A stretch of 54,364 nucleotides of DNA from Saprospiraceae bacterium (GCA_019694255.1 JAIBCI010000043.1:1-54364); one strand, 5' to 3'. Shown: positions 34,762 to 43,920, numbered from the stretch's first letter. Numbers and translations are program-made. Notes: generated from the letters alone by a model not told the origin.

Positions 34762-34795
34762 CAAATGTACTATTGGGTCTGATATTTTACACCAA
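34762..34795 (-). promoter_or_regulatory. promoter of the ABC/GntR operon
   Basis: On the minus strand TACATTTG (34769 down to 34762) matches TAnnTTTG, with TTG at 34795-34793 as -33 element, 23 bases apart (slightly long). The predicted transcription start falls inside the palindrome. Confidence 0.6.
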
Positions 34796-35055
34796 TATTT
34801 CTTAAAAAAATATTAGATATTTTTTTATATAAACTATAATATAAAGTAAATCAATTAAATAAGTGTATATAGGGCGCTATTATTTTTTATTGACTATCCA
34901 CTTATTTGCAATATTGGCAATAAAAAGTAGTTCAAAGGAATTGCAAACGGCATGACTCAAATCATTATGAGCTAGCTTTCTAGATCTGTTTTATAATCGC
35001 TTGCCAGAATTAAGAAATAGACGGTGCGGTCAGAAGAATTGGTCGCATTAAATGA
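34796..35055. other. AT-rich intergenic remainder
   Basis: No ORF, RNA gene or terminator is apparent between the operon promoter and the end of the DAHP synthase gene. The whole gene-free stretch is 34724-35055. Confidence 0.5.
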
Positions 35056-36126
35056 TTATTTATTCATTTCTCTTGACTGATGCTGTATCGATTCAATGTG
35101 AATTGCCTCAATCAATGAAAATATAAACTCTTCGCTAAGCCCGTTTTCATTTGCTTTGTGACGAAGCCTTCCAATGATTTCATTCCACCGATCAGGCTGA
35201 AAAATTGATATCAGGGCAGATTTTTTCTCTTTGCCTATGGACTCTGCAAGTCTCATGCGCTCACCCAACAGTCGCACCAGTTCATGATCAATGTGGTCAA
35301 TGTGCTCTCTGATTTGGGCTATTTTATTGTTGTACAATTCATCTGTGGACTTTTCATGCCTGTACACAAGTTTTCGTAATACCTGCTCTTCAAAGAAACT
35401 AGCGGTAACCTGTTGGTCAGCATCGGATAAGGCATTGGAAGGATCTGGATGAATCTCTGCCATAAAACCATTGAAATTTAGATCCAAAGCAATTTGGGCG
35501 ATCTCCAGAAGATGCTCGGGTCTGCCACTGATATGACTTACGTCAGCGAGGAGCTGAAGATCCGGATAGCGTCTTTTAATTTCGATTGGAATTTGCCATC
35601 TGGGGATATTTCGATATACAGAATTTCCGTAAAAAGAAAAACCCCGGTGGATTGCGCTAATATGTTCTATACCAGATTGATAAATCCGTTCAATCGCCCC
35701 TAACCAAAGAAAAAGGTCCGGGTTAATAGGATTCTTGATCATTACACGGACATTTTGACCTTTTATGGCGTCGGCGATATCCTGAACGTAAAAGGGATTA
35801 ACTGTAGTCCTTGCCCCGATCCAGAAGTCTGTAATACCGGATTTCAGACATAATTCAACATGCTCCGCAGTGGCAACTTCTGTGCAAAAACGGCAACCAT
35901 ATTTCCGGCTGAGGTTTGCCATCCAATCCAAAGCAGGTGCTCCAATACCCTGAAAGTGCCCAGGACGTGTCCTGGGTTTCCAGACACCCGCCCTGATTAA
36001 GTCAGGTTTCATTGATAAAGTACTTGTTACTACCTCCTCAAGTTGATCTGGAGACTCGGCACTGCAGGGTCCAAGGATCAGTGCAAGTTCTTCTGATGGT
36101 TTATTTATCGCCGGTTTGAGCTTCAA
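35056..36126 (-). CDS. DAHP synthase fused to type II chorismate mutase
   Basis: A bifunctional enzyme of aromatic amino acid synthesis. Residues about 10-260 are a class I DAHP/KDO8P-type synthase barrel: ALILGPCSAESPDQLEEV, RAGVWKPRTRPGHFQGIG, TEVATAEHVEL, IGARTTVNPF, LLADVSHISGRPE and FMAEIHPDPSNALSDADQQ. Residues about 265-350 are an AroQ chorismate mutase helix bundle (IDHELVRLLGERMRLAESIG). It condenses PEP and erythrose 4-phosphate, and converts chorismate to prephenate. The start is TTG at 36126: a stop lies just upstream in frame and the next ATG would remove the first strand. Monocistronic and divergent from the PIG-L gene. Confidence 0.9.
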   Translation of the reverse strand: MKLKPAINKPSEELALILGPCSAESPDQLEEVVTSTLSMKPDLIRAGVWKPRTRPGHFQGIGAPALDWMANLSRKYGCRFCTEVATAEHVELCLKSGITDFWIGARTTVNPFYVQDIADAIKGQNVRVMIKNPINPDLFLWLGAIERIYQSGIEHISAIHRGFSFYGNSVYRNIPRWQIPIEIKRRYPDLQLLADVSHISGRPEHLLEIAQIALDLNFNGFMAEIHPDPSNALSDADQQVTASFFEEQVLRKLVYRHEKSTDELYNNKIAQIREHIDHIDHELVRLLGERMRLAESIGKEKKSALISIFQPDRWNEIIGRLRHKANENGLSEEFIFSLIEAIHIESIQHQSREMNK

Positions 36127-36339
36127 TCGTTATACTTTGAATTAGATTAAATGATCAGGCTTCTCTCATTGTTGTTAATGGTACGGTTTTTTTTACTTTT
36201 TTCCAAAATAAGGCAATTCAATATTTCAGCGATGTCCTGGTTAATCTCCTTACAGCTTGTAGTCTTCTTGAATCTGAAGGTATTCAGAAGATAACTATTG
36301 TATTTTAGCGCGTCAATAATCATCAAATTCTTGCATTTT

Positions 36340-38811
36340 ATGCTAATTAGAAAATTAATGCCTTTTATATTGTTGTGCCTACAGGGTAATACAATACTGT
36401 CGCAATCCAATACGAGTTCAGAAATTTTGGATAGAATAAAAAAGCTCAATGTGCTGGGTTCTGTATTATATGTTGCAGCACACCCGGATGATGAAAATAC
36501 CCGATTAATTACCTATTTGAGCAAAGGTCAAAAACTCAGAACAGCTTATGTCTCCATGACGAGAGGAGACGGAGGACAGAATTTGATAGGACCCGAATTG
36601 GATGAATTTCTTGGCGTGATTCGAACCAATGAACTGATGGAGGCAAGGAAAATAGACGGTGGAATGCAGTTTTTTACAAGAGCCAATGATTTTGGATATT
36701 CAAAAAATGCCGAAGAGACCTTTTCAATTTGGGAAAAGGACACCCTCCTCTATAACCTTGTTCGCATTATTCGGGAATTCAAGCCTGATGTAATCATCAA
36801 TCGTTTTGATCATCGTACCAGTGGAAAAACACATGGTCACCACACCGCTTCCGCCATTCTTGGTCTGGAGGCGTATCGTATGGCGGGTAATCCACTGTTT
36901 CAACGGGATAAGATGGCAGACCTTGAACCATTGGTGGTGCCAAGGATATTTTTCAATACATCCTATTTTTTCTTTGGATCAAAGGAAAAGTTTGATGCAA
37001 TGGATAAGTCTTTTCTGTACTCACTGGATGTCGGGGAATACTATCCGAGCATTGGATATTCTAACGGAGAGATTTCTGCGCGTAGCAGGAGCATGCATAA
37101 ATCTCAGGGTTTCGGAATTAACAGCACCAGGGGTAGGCAAATGGAGTATTTTGAACGGATAGATCAACCCAAAGAACTTGGACAGGTTTCACCATTTGAT
37201 GGACTTGATTTTACATGGTCGCGTATTAACGGAGGAGGTAATATTCAGAGAATAATCGATCAAGTCATCGCCGAATATAAAATCAGTGATCCTTCGGCCA
37301 GTATTCCGCTCTTGCAAAAGGCAGAAAAATATATTGCCGAATTACCTTTAGGGCACTGGCGTACAATTAAATTGAATGAAATTCAGGAGGTCATTGCGCT
37401 GTGTGCTGGTATTTATGCAGAGGCCATGACAGATCAACAGACCATTGCTTCCGGAAATTCGATCAGGATTTCAACAGAATTCATCGCCAGATCTTCAGAT
37501 CAGGTCAAATTGATCGGGGAGAGGATCCTTCCTGGTGGGAGGGACACAGCGATGAATATTTCCTTGCAAGTCAATGTGCCTCTTTTGTGGACGGTATCAA
37601 TTGATTTGAAAAACTTAAATTACACTACGCCATACTGGCTTCTGCATGGTAGGAGACAAGCAACCTATCCTGTTGAAGATCCGGCGCACTGCAGTTCTCC
37701 GATCAAAGCCAAGGAACTGAATGTTGAATTTAGTTATTCGCTGAATGAAAGGAATTACACGATGGTTCGCGAGGTTATTTATAAAAATGATGATCCGGTG
37801 GCAGGTGAAGTCAGGCAGCCATTCGAAATTTTACCTGAAGTAACGATTGCGCCATTTGATCAGAGTGTTATCCTGGCATCGCAGCAACCTTCTGAAATAA
37901 AATTCACTTTGCAATGCAACGGCAAATCTGCAGAAGGTTCGGTGCGACTTGATGTTCCGGGTGGGTTGATCGTAGAGCCCCAAGAAGTGCATTACAGTCT
38001 TAAGAAGGACCATCACGAAGAAATTAAATTTACACTCAAGGCCGGAAAGATGGATAACACGATGTTGTCGGTTCCAATCTTGGTGAATGGTCAAAGCGCA
38101 TTAATTCATAATGTGATAAAGTATTCTCATATTCCATGGCAGCATGTAGCAACACCGGCAGTGATAAAAATAAGCAAGGTAGACCTTAAGGTTAACCCGG
38201 TTGCCGTAGCCTATGTACAAGGAGCTGGAGATTATATCGACGAGACACTTCTTAAACTTGGATATGCAGTTAAGTTGATTGCGCCAAAGGATATTCGTTT
38301 TTTAGATTTCAAAAAAGTGCCAGTTTTGATTTTTGGAATCCGTGCATGGAATACACAGACGGAATTGCCTTCAGTAATGGATGATATCTTGCGCTATGCA
38401 GAAAAAGGCGGACGGGTTATTTTTCAGTATAATACGACGGCGGAATTATTGCTGGGCGAAGGTCTCGGCACAGATTTTAAAATATCCAGAGACAGGGTGA
38501 CCGATGAACATTCGCCGGTGAGATTTCTTCGACCTGAGCATCCGGTATTGAACAGGCCAAATAAAATTGTGATGAATGATTTTAATGAATGGGTACAGGA
38601 GCGGGGACTATATTTTCCAAACAGTTATTCATCGCAGTGGCAGGAAATTCTTGCAATGGGTGATCAAGGTGAAGCAGAGTTAAAGTCAGGAATTTTGATA
38701 CAGCAGAAGGGAAAAGGTGTACTGATTTATACTCCTTTGGCATGGTTTAGACAATTGCCTTCAGGAATCCCGGGAGCTTGTCGCCTTTTCATCAATCTGG
38801 TGTCCTATTGA
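36340..38811 (+). CDS. secreted PIG-L (LmbE-like) deacetylase family protein
   Basis: A signal peptide (about 1-23) precedes a PIG-L domain (about 38-280) with zinc-binding AAHPDDEN, SMTRGDGGQN, and THGHHTASAIL. PIG-L enzymes remove acetyl groups from N-acetylglucosamine conjugates. The remaining 540 residues are beta-rich (NEW3/Ig-like) modules followed by a GATase-like tail (VLIFGIRAWNT, GGRVIFQYNTTAELL). This long form is common in Bacteroidota. ATG 36340 gives a better signal peptide than TTG 36298. It probably forms an operon with the small peptide and symporter downstream. Confidence 0.85.
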   Translation: MLIRKLMPFILLCLQGNTILSQSNTSSEILDRIKKLNVLGSVLYVAAHPDDENTRLITYLSKGQKLRTAYVSMTRGDGGQNLIGPELDEFLGVIRTNELMEARKIDGGMQFFTRANDFGYSKNAEETFSIWEKDTLLYNLVRIIREFKPDVIINRFDHRTSGKTHGHHTASAILGLEAYRMAGNPLFQRDKMADLEPLVVPRIFFNTSYFFFGSKEKFDAMDKSFLYSLDVGEYYPSIGYSNGEISARSRSMHKSQGFGINSTRGRQMEYFERIDQPKELGQVSPFDGLDFTWSRINGGGNIQRIIDQVIAEYKISDPSASIPLLQKAEKYIAELPLGHWRTIKLNEIQEVIALCAGIYAEAMTDQQTIASGNSIRISTEFIARSSDQVKLIGERILPGGRDTAMNISLQVNVPLLWTVSIDLKNLNYTTPYWLLHGRRQATYPVEDPAHCSSPIKAKELNVEFSYSLNERNYTMVREVIYKNDDPVAGEVRQPFEILPEVTIAPFDQSVILASQQPSEIKFTLQCNGKSAEGSVRLDVPGGLIVEPQEVHYSLKKDHHEEIKFTLKAGKMDNTMLSVPILVNGQSALIHNVIKYSHIPWQHVATPAVIKISKVDLKVNPVAVAYVQGAGDYIDETLLKLGYAVKLIAPKDIRFLDFKKVPVLIFGIRAWNTQTELPSVMDDILRYAEKGGRVIFQYNTTAELLLGEGLGTDFKISRDRVTDEHSPVRFLRPEHPVLNRPNKIVMNDFNEWVQERGLYFPNSYSSQWQEILAMGDQGEAELKSGILIQQKGKGVLIYTPLAWFRQLPSGIPGACRLFINLVSY

Positions 38812-38821
38812 TTCCAATATT

Positions 38822-38917
38822 ATGGAAAGGCCATCTAGGTATTATCGAATAATCATATTCATGCTCATTGTAGACATTGCATTGCTTTTTTTAATGCAGA
38901 AGTATTTTCAGGATTAA
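38822..38917 (+). CDS. 31-residue single-pass membrane peptide between deacetylase and symporter
   Basis: A short ORF starting ATG 38822, 10 bases after the deacetylase stop. Its TAA stop shares its last base with the symporter ATG (TAATG), as coupled genes do. The peptide is MERPSRYYR, a hydrophobic helix (about residues 10-25, IIIFMLIVDIALLFLM), then QKYFQD: positive inside, one membrane span. This tight placement argues for a real gene, possibly a symporter subunit or a translation coupler. No homologue is recalled. Confidence 0.6.
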   Translation: MERPSRYYRIIIFMLIVDIALLFLMQKYFQD

Positions 38918-40569
38918 TGGGAATTCTTGATTGGCTGGTACTTTCCTTAACACTTTCATTGATCGCAATTTACGGTTGGTGGAAGACGAGAGCGCAGGAC
39001 GGAATTAGAGATTACCTCCTTGGTCAGCAGGATCAGCGTTGGTGGCAGGTAGGACTCGCAGTGATGGCGACACAGGCCAGCGCCATTACATTTATTTCTA
39101 CCACAGGACAGGGTTACTCAGATGGACTGAGATTTATTCAATTCTATTTTGGCCTGCCGCTGGCCATGATCATTATTTGTGTATGGTTTATACCTGCTTT
39201 TTATAAAGTGAATGTTTATACCGCCTATGAATACCTGGAAAAAAGATTTGACTTGCGCACGAGGATATTTGCGGCATCAGTTTTTCTATTGCAGCGAGGT
39301 TTGGCGGCAGGTATTACTTTATATGCCCCATCAATCATTTTATCTTCAGTAATGGGTTGGGATCTGAGATTGACACACGTGTCTTGCGGGATCCTGGTCG
39401 TAATGTATACAGTCAGTGGCGGTTCTCGAGCCGTTTCAGTTACACAAATACAGCAAATGGCTGTTATTTTTATAGGTATGGTGATTGCTCTGGGAGTCAT
39501 GATCGTGCATATGCCAGTGGGATGGGATCTCAACAAAAGCCTGCATCTTGCCGGTGCAATGGGGAAAGTTAATCCATTGGATTTTTCATTCAATCTAAAA
39601 GAACGATACAATTTATGGTCAGGACTTACCGGTGGTTTATTTGTCGCTTTGGCTTACTTCGGTACCGACCAGTCCCAGGTTCAACGATACCTTACCGGCA
39701 AAAATATTGCACAAAGCAGAATGGGCTTGGTATATAATGGATTACTAAAAATTCCAATGCAATTTTTTATCCTGATTACTGGGGTGTTGTTGTTTGTTTT
39801 TATGCAGTTTCAAGGTGTCCCGCTCTCCTATAATAAAAATGTGGAAAAAGAACTTCGCCAGCGTGCGCCGGATGATTTTAAAAGGTTGAGTGAACAGAAT
39901 TTGGAAATTAATCGGGTGAAATCGGAGCTGCTAAATCAGTTTACGCCAGAGAAGTTAACTCAGCTGAGTGAACTCAATAGCCGACAACAAACAACACGAA
40001 TAGAAGCAGCACAAATTGTTAAAAAAAATTCGCCGGATTTTGAGACCAATGATAAGGATTATATATTTCTTCACTATATCATCAATTTTTTACCGGAAGG
40101 ATTAGTGGGGTTGCTGATTGCTGTCATTTTTTGTGCAGCAATGTCCAGTATTGCTGCAGAATTAAATGCGCTGGCAGGCACGACTTATGTTGATTTCTAT
40201 AAGCGTCTTTCAGGACGTTCCGTCAAAATTCAACATGAATTATTGCTCATGCGTTCAATTACTGTGTTCTGGGGGATTGTCGCGCTGAGTTTCGCATTTT
40301 ACGCGAGCCTTTTTGATAATCTGATTCAGATGATCAATATTTTAGGTTCGGTATTTTATGGCAGTGTGCTGGGGATTTTTCTGGTGGCCTTTTTATTAAA
40401 AAAAATAAAAGGTGTTTCTGTTTTTCCGGCTGCTTGCCTGGCTCAAATATTAGTTTTTGTGCTCTACTTTTATACTGACATCGGCTTTCTCTGGTATAAT
40501 GTTGCCGGTGTATGTGCAGTAATATTTTTTAGCATTGTTATTCACTTTCTGCGTAGGTCGGCAGATTGA
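38917..40569 (+). CDS. sodium:solute symporter (SSS family)
   Basis: A 550-residue polytopic transporter with about 13 helices. RWWQVGLAVMATQASAITFI, YTAYEYLEKRFDLRTR, YTVSGGSRAVSVTQIQQMA and FGTDQSQVQRYLTGK are SSS/SGLT landmarks, including the sodium-site region in the first and eighth helices. A soluble charged insert lies at about 305-380. The substrate is unknown; with the deacetylase next door, uptake of a sugar or deacetylated amino-sugar derivative is a reasonable guess. Its 3' end overlaps the convergent sulfatase gene by 28 bases. Confidence 0.87.
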   Translation: MGILDWLVLSLTLSLIAIYGWWKTRAQDGIRDYLLGQQDQRWWQVGLAVMATQASAITFISTTGQGYSDGLRFIQFYFGLPLAMIIICVWFIPAFYKVNVYTAYEYLEKRFDLRTRIFAASVFLLQRGLAAGITLYAPSIILSSVMGWDLRLTHVSCGILVVMYTVSGGSRAVSVTQIQQMAVIFIGMVIALGVMIVHMPVGWDLNKSLHLAGAMGKVNPLDFSFNLKERYNLWSGLTGGLFVALAYFGTDQSQVQRYLTGKNIAQSRMGLVYNGLLKIPMQFFILITGVLLFVFMQFQGVPLSYNKNVEKELRQRAPDDFKRLSEQNLEINRVKSELLNQFTPEKLTQLSELNSRQQTTRIEAAQIVKKNSPDFETNDKDYIFLHYIINFLPEGLVGLLIAVIFCAAMSSIAAELNALAGTTYVDFYKRLSGRSVKIQHELLLMRSITVFWGIVALSFAFYASLFDNLIQMINILGSVFYGSVLGIFLVAFLLKKIKGVSVFPAACLAQILVFVLYFYTDIGFLWYNVAGVCAVIFFSIVIHFLRRSAD

Positions 40570-42902
40570 GGATTTTTATAAATCGTATATTTTAGACTTT
40601 TAAAAGAATATTCATCCTGATCAGGATGAATAAATTTTACTATGATATTGGAATTGTCTTCTGATGGCGAATTGCATTTAAATTTCTGGTGAAACTGGTA
40701 TTTGGTTTTTTCTATCGGAAAATCCAATGCTAGTTTCCATTCTGTAATGTCATGGCGGGTAAGACTGATTTCAATTTGTGGAAATGTGATAGGGTCACTG
40801 ATTACTTCCAGCGAAAGATCTAAAGTATATTCTCCTGAAGTAAGGTTCTTTATCTGGAAAATTTCATGATCTGCGGTCAGGTTGAAAACCGAATCAGGAT
40901 AATAGGCTCGGTTGAATACTTTTTTATTCATGAACTTAAAAAACAGGCTGTCTGGCAAAAGACCTTCAGGTTCTGAGCTCTTGGAACTGGCAGCTTTGAA
41001 AGCATATAGCTTTTTGCGAAGTTCCTTGAGTCTGACGGGATCAATGATTTCATAGATTTCAAGGTCTTCATAGACTTTGAAAAGATACCTGTCCTTGTGA
41101 AGAAAATAGCCGTCTGAATATATATCCGTGATTTGCCGATTATTGTTCATAAAAACAAATGTTCCGCGCTGATCAAATTCATGATTGAATTTCAGCTTAT
41201 TCCCAAGGCTAGTACTGTAATCAGGTATGTCTAAGTGGTAATCTTCAGATAAATAAGAGAGCAAGCTTTCATAAATGTCATTATGTGAACAGACAGCTTC
41301 ATACTTTTCTGCATGCTTAAGTTTTGGGGAATATATGAGCAGCGGTACTTTGTATGGATGCAGTGCATTCATTCTCGGCAGCTCAGTCATGGCATGATCA
41401 CCTGTCAGGATAAAGACTGTTTGATCGTAATCCGGCCTTTGTCTTAGTTTGTCAAATAGATCACGATAGGCATCATCTACGTTATACAATGAAAGATAGA
41501 ATTTCTTATACTTGATCAAGTGATCTCTGTCCTCGGGATTGCTAACTTTTTTAAGGTCATCTTCGAATCGTCTGGTGTAGATTTCCGGATGCTTGATTGA
41601 AAAGGGTGAATGGCTCGTTCCTGTAAATAAAATATCCATTCGTGGTATCGCAGTGAGACTATCGGTTGCAATAATATATTGTTGAAATAAGTCAAAATCA
41701 TTGTACCCCCAAAAGTTTTGTTCATCGCCAACCAATACTTTTTCAAAGCCGGGATCAAAACTGTTTTTATCGATAATTCGGTCAATATCATTAAAATTAT
41801 AAAAGTGTTTTTTGTTATGAAACCAGCTGCCCTGCCCGTAATAGAAGGAGGTATAATAATTATTTTGACGTAGCACGTTGATGATAGAAAAATGATACGG
41901 ATATATTTCCATTAGCGAAAATCCGATTTCGCCATAGGGGACAGCAGCTTGAATAGCCGGATTGGCAGCAAAGGATCGCTCGCCCAGACTCAGATGATTC
42001 GGCCAATACAAGGATACTTTACTTAGACTGTCAAGAAAAGGCATAAAGCTGATACCGCGAATCGGGTGGATAAAGTACTCTGATAAGCTTTCTGTCAAAA
42101 GGATAGTGATATTAGGCCTGGTTTGGAATTGGCCAAGGTGTTTGCCAAGATCGTTTTTTGATTTAAACCGATGAAGAAAAGGATATTGAGCATTGGTATA
42201 CTCATGTTCCTTGAACAGTTCCTGATAATGATCTGAATTCTCTTCGTTTTTTAATGCAAAGACTTTATCCCAGCGGTCCTTGATAATATTTGAATAAAAG
42301 TAGAATGATTTATTTTTTATAAGATCGCTGGCAACCGGAAATTTGCCAAATACATCTATGATGATATAAATAATTGCAGCTAAGAACCCAAATCGTATGA
42401 TCCATTTAAAATTACTTGTGCCATAGCGTATTCTTTTTGAGTAGTAAAGTCCGGTGCCAAGTAAAATCATTGTAATGAAAATACATGCACTGATCCGCGA
42501 ATAGCTGATATTCGAAGTCTTGAGTGAAAAAGCCATTTCATCGGGTGTGTGACCAAAGACAAATACATCCAAAGGTTCCATTTGATAGAAAAAATACTCC
42601 AGAATGGATAGATGACCGATCACCAGGGCAACCATAGCGATGTCAAACAAATACATTTTATTCTGTCCTTTGGACCTGGTTAGTCTGTGGTAGAGTAACC
42701 AAAGGAATGCAAAAATCCCGGCGCATAGCAATAAGTCTTTCAGAAGGCCCATCGCTTCCGATTTAATCAGTTTCGGCGGATTAAAAAGGATGTGAAGAAC
42801 GGATGTTTCGTATATTCTGGCAAGAATTACCAGCAGCAAGGCAAGATAGAAGAGTCCAAGAAATCTTCCTCGGTGATCCGGATTTTCCTTTCTGGGTATC
42901 AT
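40542..42902 (-). CDS. LTA synthase-like membrane sulfatase/phosphotransferase
   Basis: Five N-terminal membrane helices (to about residue 200) carry a large extracytoplasmic alkaline phosphatase-superfamily domain (about 260-560): ITILLTESLSEYF (metal site), GERSFAANPAIQAAVPYG (nucleophile region), LFTGTSHSPFS and VFILTGDHAMTE (metal site). The nucleophile position appears to be Ser rather than the Thr usual in LtaS-like enzymes. The C-terminal 200 residues are beta-rich. Probable role: transfer of a phospho-alcohol group to an envelope glycan or lipid. ATG 42902, 5 bases after the GNAT stop, was preferred to TTG 42935. Confidence 0.83.
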   Translation of the reverse strand: MIPRKENPDHRGRFLGLFYLALLLVILARIYETSVLHILFNPPKLIKSEAMGLLKDLLLCAGIFAFLWLLYHRLTRSKGQNKMYLFDIAMVALVIGHLSILEYFFYQMEPLDVFVFGHTPDEMAFSLKTSNISYSRISACIFITMILLGTGLYYSKRIRYGTSNFKWIIRFGFLAAIIYIIIDVFGKFPVASDLIKNKSFYFYSNIIKDRWDKVFALKNEENSDHYQELFKEHEYTNAQYPFLHRFKSKNDLGKHLGQFQTRPNITILLTESLSEYFIHPIRGISFMPFLDSLSKVSLYWPNHLSLGERSFAANPAIQAAVPYGEIGFSLMEIYPYHFSIINVLRQNNYYTSFYYGQGSWFHNKKHFYNFNDIDRIIDKNSFDPGFEKVLVGDEQNFWGYNDFDLFQQYIIATDSLTAIPRMDILFTGTSHSPFSIKHPEIYTRRFEDDLKKVSNPEDRDHLIKYKKFYLSLYNVDDAYRDLFDKLRQRPDYDQTVFILTGDHAMTELPRMNALHPYKVPLLIYSPKLKHAEKYEAVCSHNDIYESLLSYLSEDYHLDIPDYSTSLGNKLKFNHEFDQRGTFVFMNNNRQITDIYSDGYFLHKDRYLFKVYEDLEIYEIIDPVRLKELRKKLYAFKAASSKSSEPEGLLPDSLFFKFMNKKVFNRAYYPDSVFNLTADHEIFQIKNLTSGEYTLDLSLEVISDPITFPQIEISLTRHDITEWKLALDFPIEKTKYQFHQKFKCNSPSEDNSNIIVKFIHPDQDEYSFKSLKYTIYKNPQSADLRRK
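40609..40632. repeat. 24-bp perfect palindrome in the sulfatase 3' coding end
   Basis: Half-site TATTCATCCTGA is followed at once by its reverse complement, with no spacer. It lies 40 bases past the symporter stop and inside the convergent gene. There is no long T-run, so it is not a classical terminator. It may fold at the 3' end of the symporter mRNA. Confidence 0.85.
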
Positions 42903-42907
42903 AAGTT

Positions 42908-43357
42908 TCAGAGCTTGATGATGCCGTTTTCCCAACCCTTGATAAAGCCGGCGCCGTAACGTTCATAAAATTTCTTTGCGGGTTCATTCCAGTCCAAAAC
43001 CTGCCATTTAAGCATTTTCGCACCCGAATGTCTCGAATCTTCGATCCAGCGTTCAAAAAGTAACCTGCCAATACCTTGCCCCCTCAAGCGTTCACGCACG
43101 ACGAAGTCCTCCAGATACATGGTCATTCCGTTCCAGGTTGAAAAAATGGGATAGTATAAAGCCATTCCGTCTATGGTTCCGGATTCGGATCTGGCGACAA
43201 TTGCCTTGAATAGGCCTCCGCGAAGCCCCTCTTCGTAGTCTTTGGCGGTTGTCCTCACGTCCTGTTCAGCTTTTTCATAGACGGCTAATTCCTTGACGAG
43301 TTCAAGAAGTGCCCAGGCATCCTCCGGTTTGGCAAATTCAATGGAATAGGGGATCAT
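42908..43357 (-). CDS. GNAT-family N-acetyltransferase
   Basis: A 149-residue acetyltransferase using acetyl-CoA. The pyrophosphate-binding motif RLRGQGIGRLLFERW and the flanking strand MYLEDFVVRE are intact; WQVLDWNEPAKKFYERYGA closes the fold, as in diamine/thialysine-type acetyltransferases. The substrate cannot be fixed. ATG 43357 was chosen; a longer frame to 43486 would run through the ribosomal promoter. TAAGTTTG on the minus strand (43391-43398) is a possible -7 box. Followed closely by the sulfatase gene. Confidence 0.85.
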   Translation of the reverse strand: MIPYSIEFAKPEDAWALLELVKELAVYEKAEQDVRTTAKDYEEGLRGGLFKAIVARSESGTIDGMALYYPIFSTWNGMTMYLEDFVVRERLRGQGIGRLLFERWIEDSRHSGAKMLKWQVLDWNEPAKKFYERYGAGFIKGWENGIIKL

Positions 43358-43420
43358 GATTGAATCTTGTTTTAATAAGCTGTTAAGCTGCAAACTTAAA
43401 CCCAAAAAACTTAATTTGTT

Positions 43421-43451
43421 TTTGCCAAAACCGTAAAAAACAATATCTTTG
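43421..43451 (+). promoter_or_regulatory. main promoter of the str/S10/spc ribosomal operon
   Basis: TTTG (43421-43424) and TATCTTTG (43444-43451) with a 19-base spacer, a near-ideal Bacteroidota -33/-7 pair. The predicted start is about 43456-43458. Confidence 0.82.
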
Positions 43452-43456
43452 CGACT

Positions 43457-43483
43457 CTTTATGGGGAAGGTATGTCCATAAAG
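43457..43483 (+). promoter_or_regulatory. 5'-end hairpin in the rpsL leader
   Basis: CTTTATGG (43457-43464) pairs perfectly with CCATAAAG (43476-43483) across an 11-base purine-rich loop. It sits at the predicted 5' end of the mRNA, 47 bases before the rpsL start. It could be a regulatory site for a ribosomal protein such as S7, or protect the mRNA end. Confidence 0.5.
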
Positions 43484-43530
43484 CATTGATTTTTAATGAA
43501 ATAAGTTTTTTTAGATTATTTAACAAGCCT

Positions 43531-43905
43531 ATGCCTACTATTAACCAGCTGATCAGAAAAGGGAGAGAAGCTGTGGTCTACAAGAGTAAATCACGTGCAC
43601 TTCAGGCTAATCCCCAGAAAAGAGGAGTTTGTACGCGTGTGTATACGACTACTCCCAAGAAGCCTAATTCGGCACTTCGTAAGGTGGCCAAGGTCAGATT
43701 GACTAATGGAACAGAGGTAATTTGTTATATACCCGGAGAGGGCCACAATCTTCAGGAACACTCAATCGTCCTGGTTCGTGGAGGCAGGGTAAAGGATCTC
43801 CCCGGTGTGAGATACACTATTGTTAGGGGAGCTTTGGATACTGCTGGGGTAAACAATAGGAAGAAGAGCAGGTCAAGGTATGGAACAAAAAGGCCCAAAA
43901 AATAA
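43531..43905 (+). CDS. rpsL: 30S ribosomal protein S12
   Basis: S12 lies at the decoding centre of the small subunit. The protein is 124 residues, with [20 protein letters not shown] and the [11 protein letters not shown] loop. Lys43 and Lys88, where streptomycin resistance changes arise, are wild type, and Asp89 is the usual methylthiolation site. ATG 43531 gives the standard [11 protein letters not shown] start; the in-frame codons upstream are leader. First gene of the ribosomal operon. Confidence 0.98.
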   Translation: MPTINQLIRKGREAVVYKSKSRALQANPQKRGVCTRVYTTTPKKPNSALRKVAKVRLTNGTEVICYIPGEGHNLQEHSIVLVRGGRVKDLPGVRYTIVRGALDTAGVNNRKKSRSRYGTKRPKK

Positions 43906-43920
43906 TAATATTAGCCAGTC

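Noticed and set aside
36147-36449. 100-residue minus-strand ORF between the DAHP synthase and PIG-L genes
   Set aside because: It overlaps the PIG-L signal peptide on the opposite strand, has no recognisable domain and sits on the divergent promoter region.
43486-43530. N-terminal extension of S12
   Set aside because: S12 normally begins MPTINQL; the upstream codons belong to the mRNA leader.
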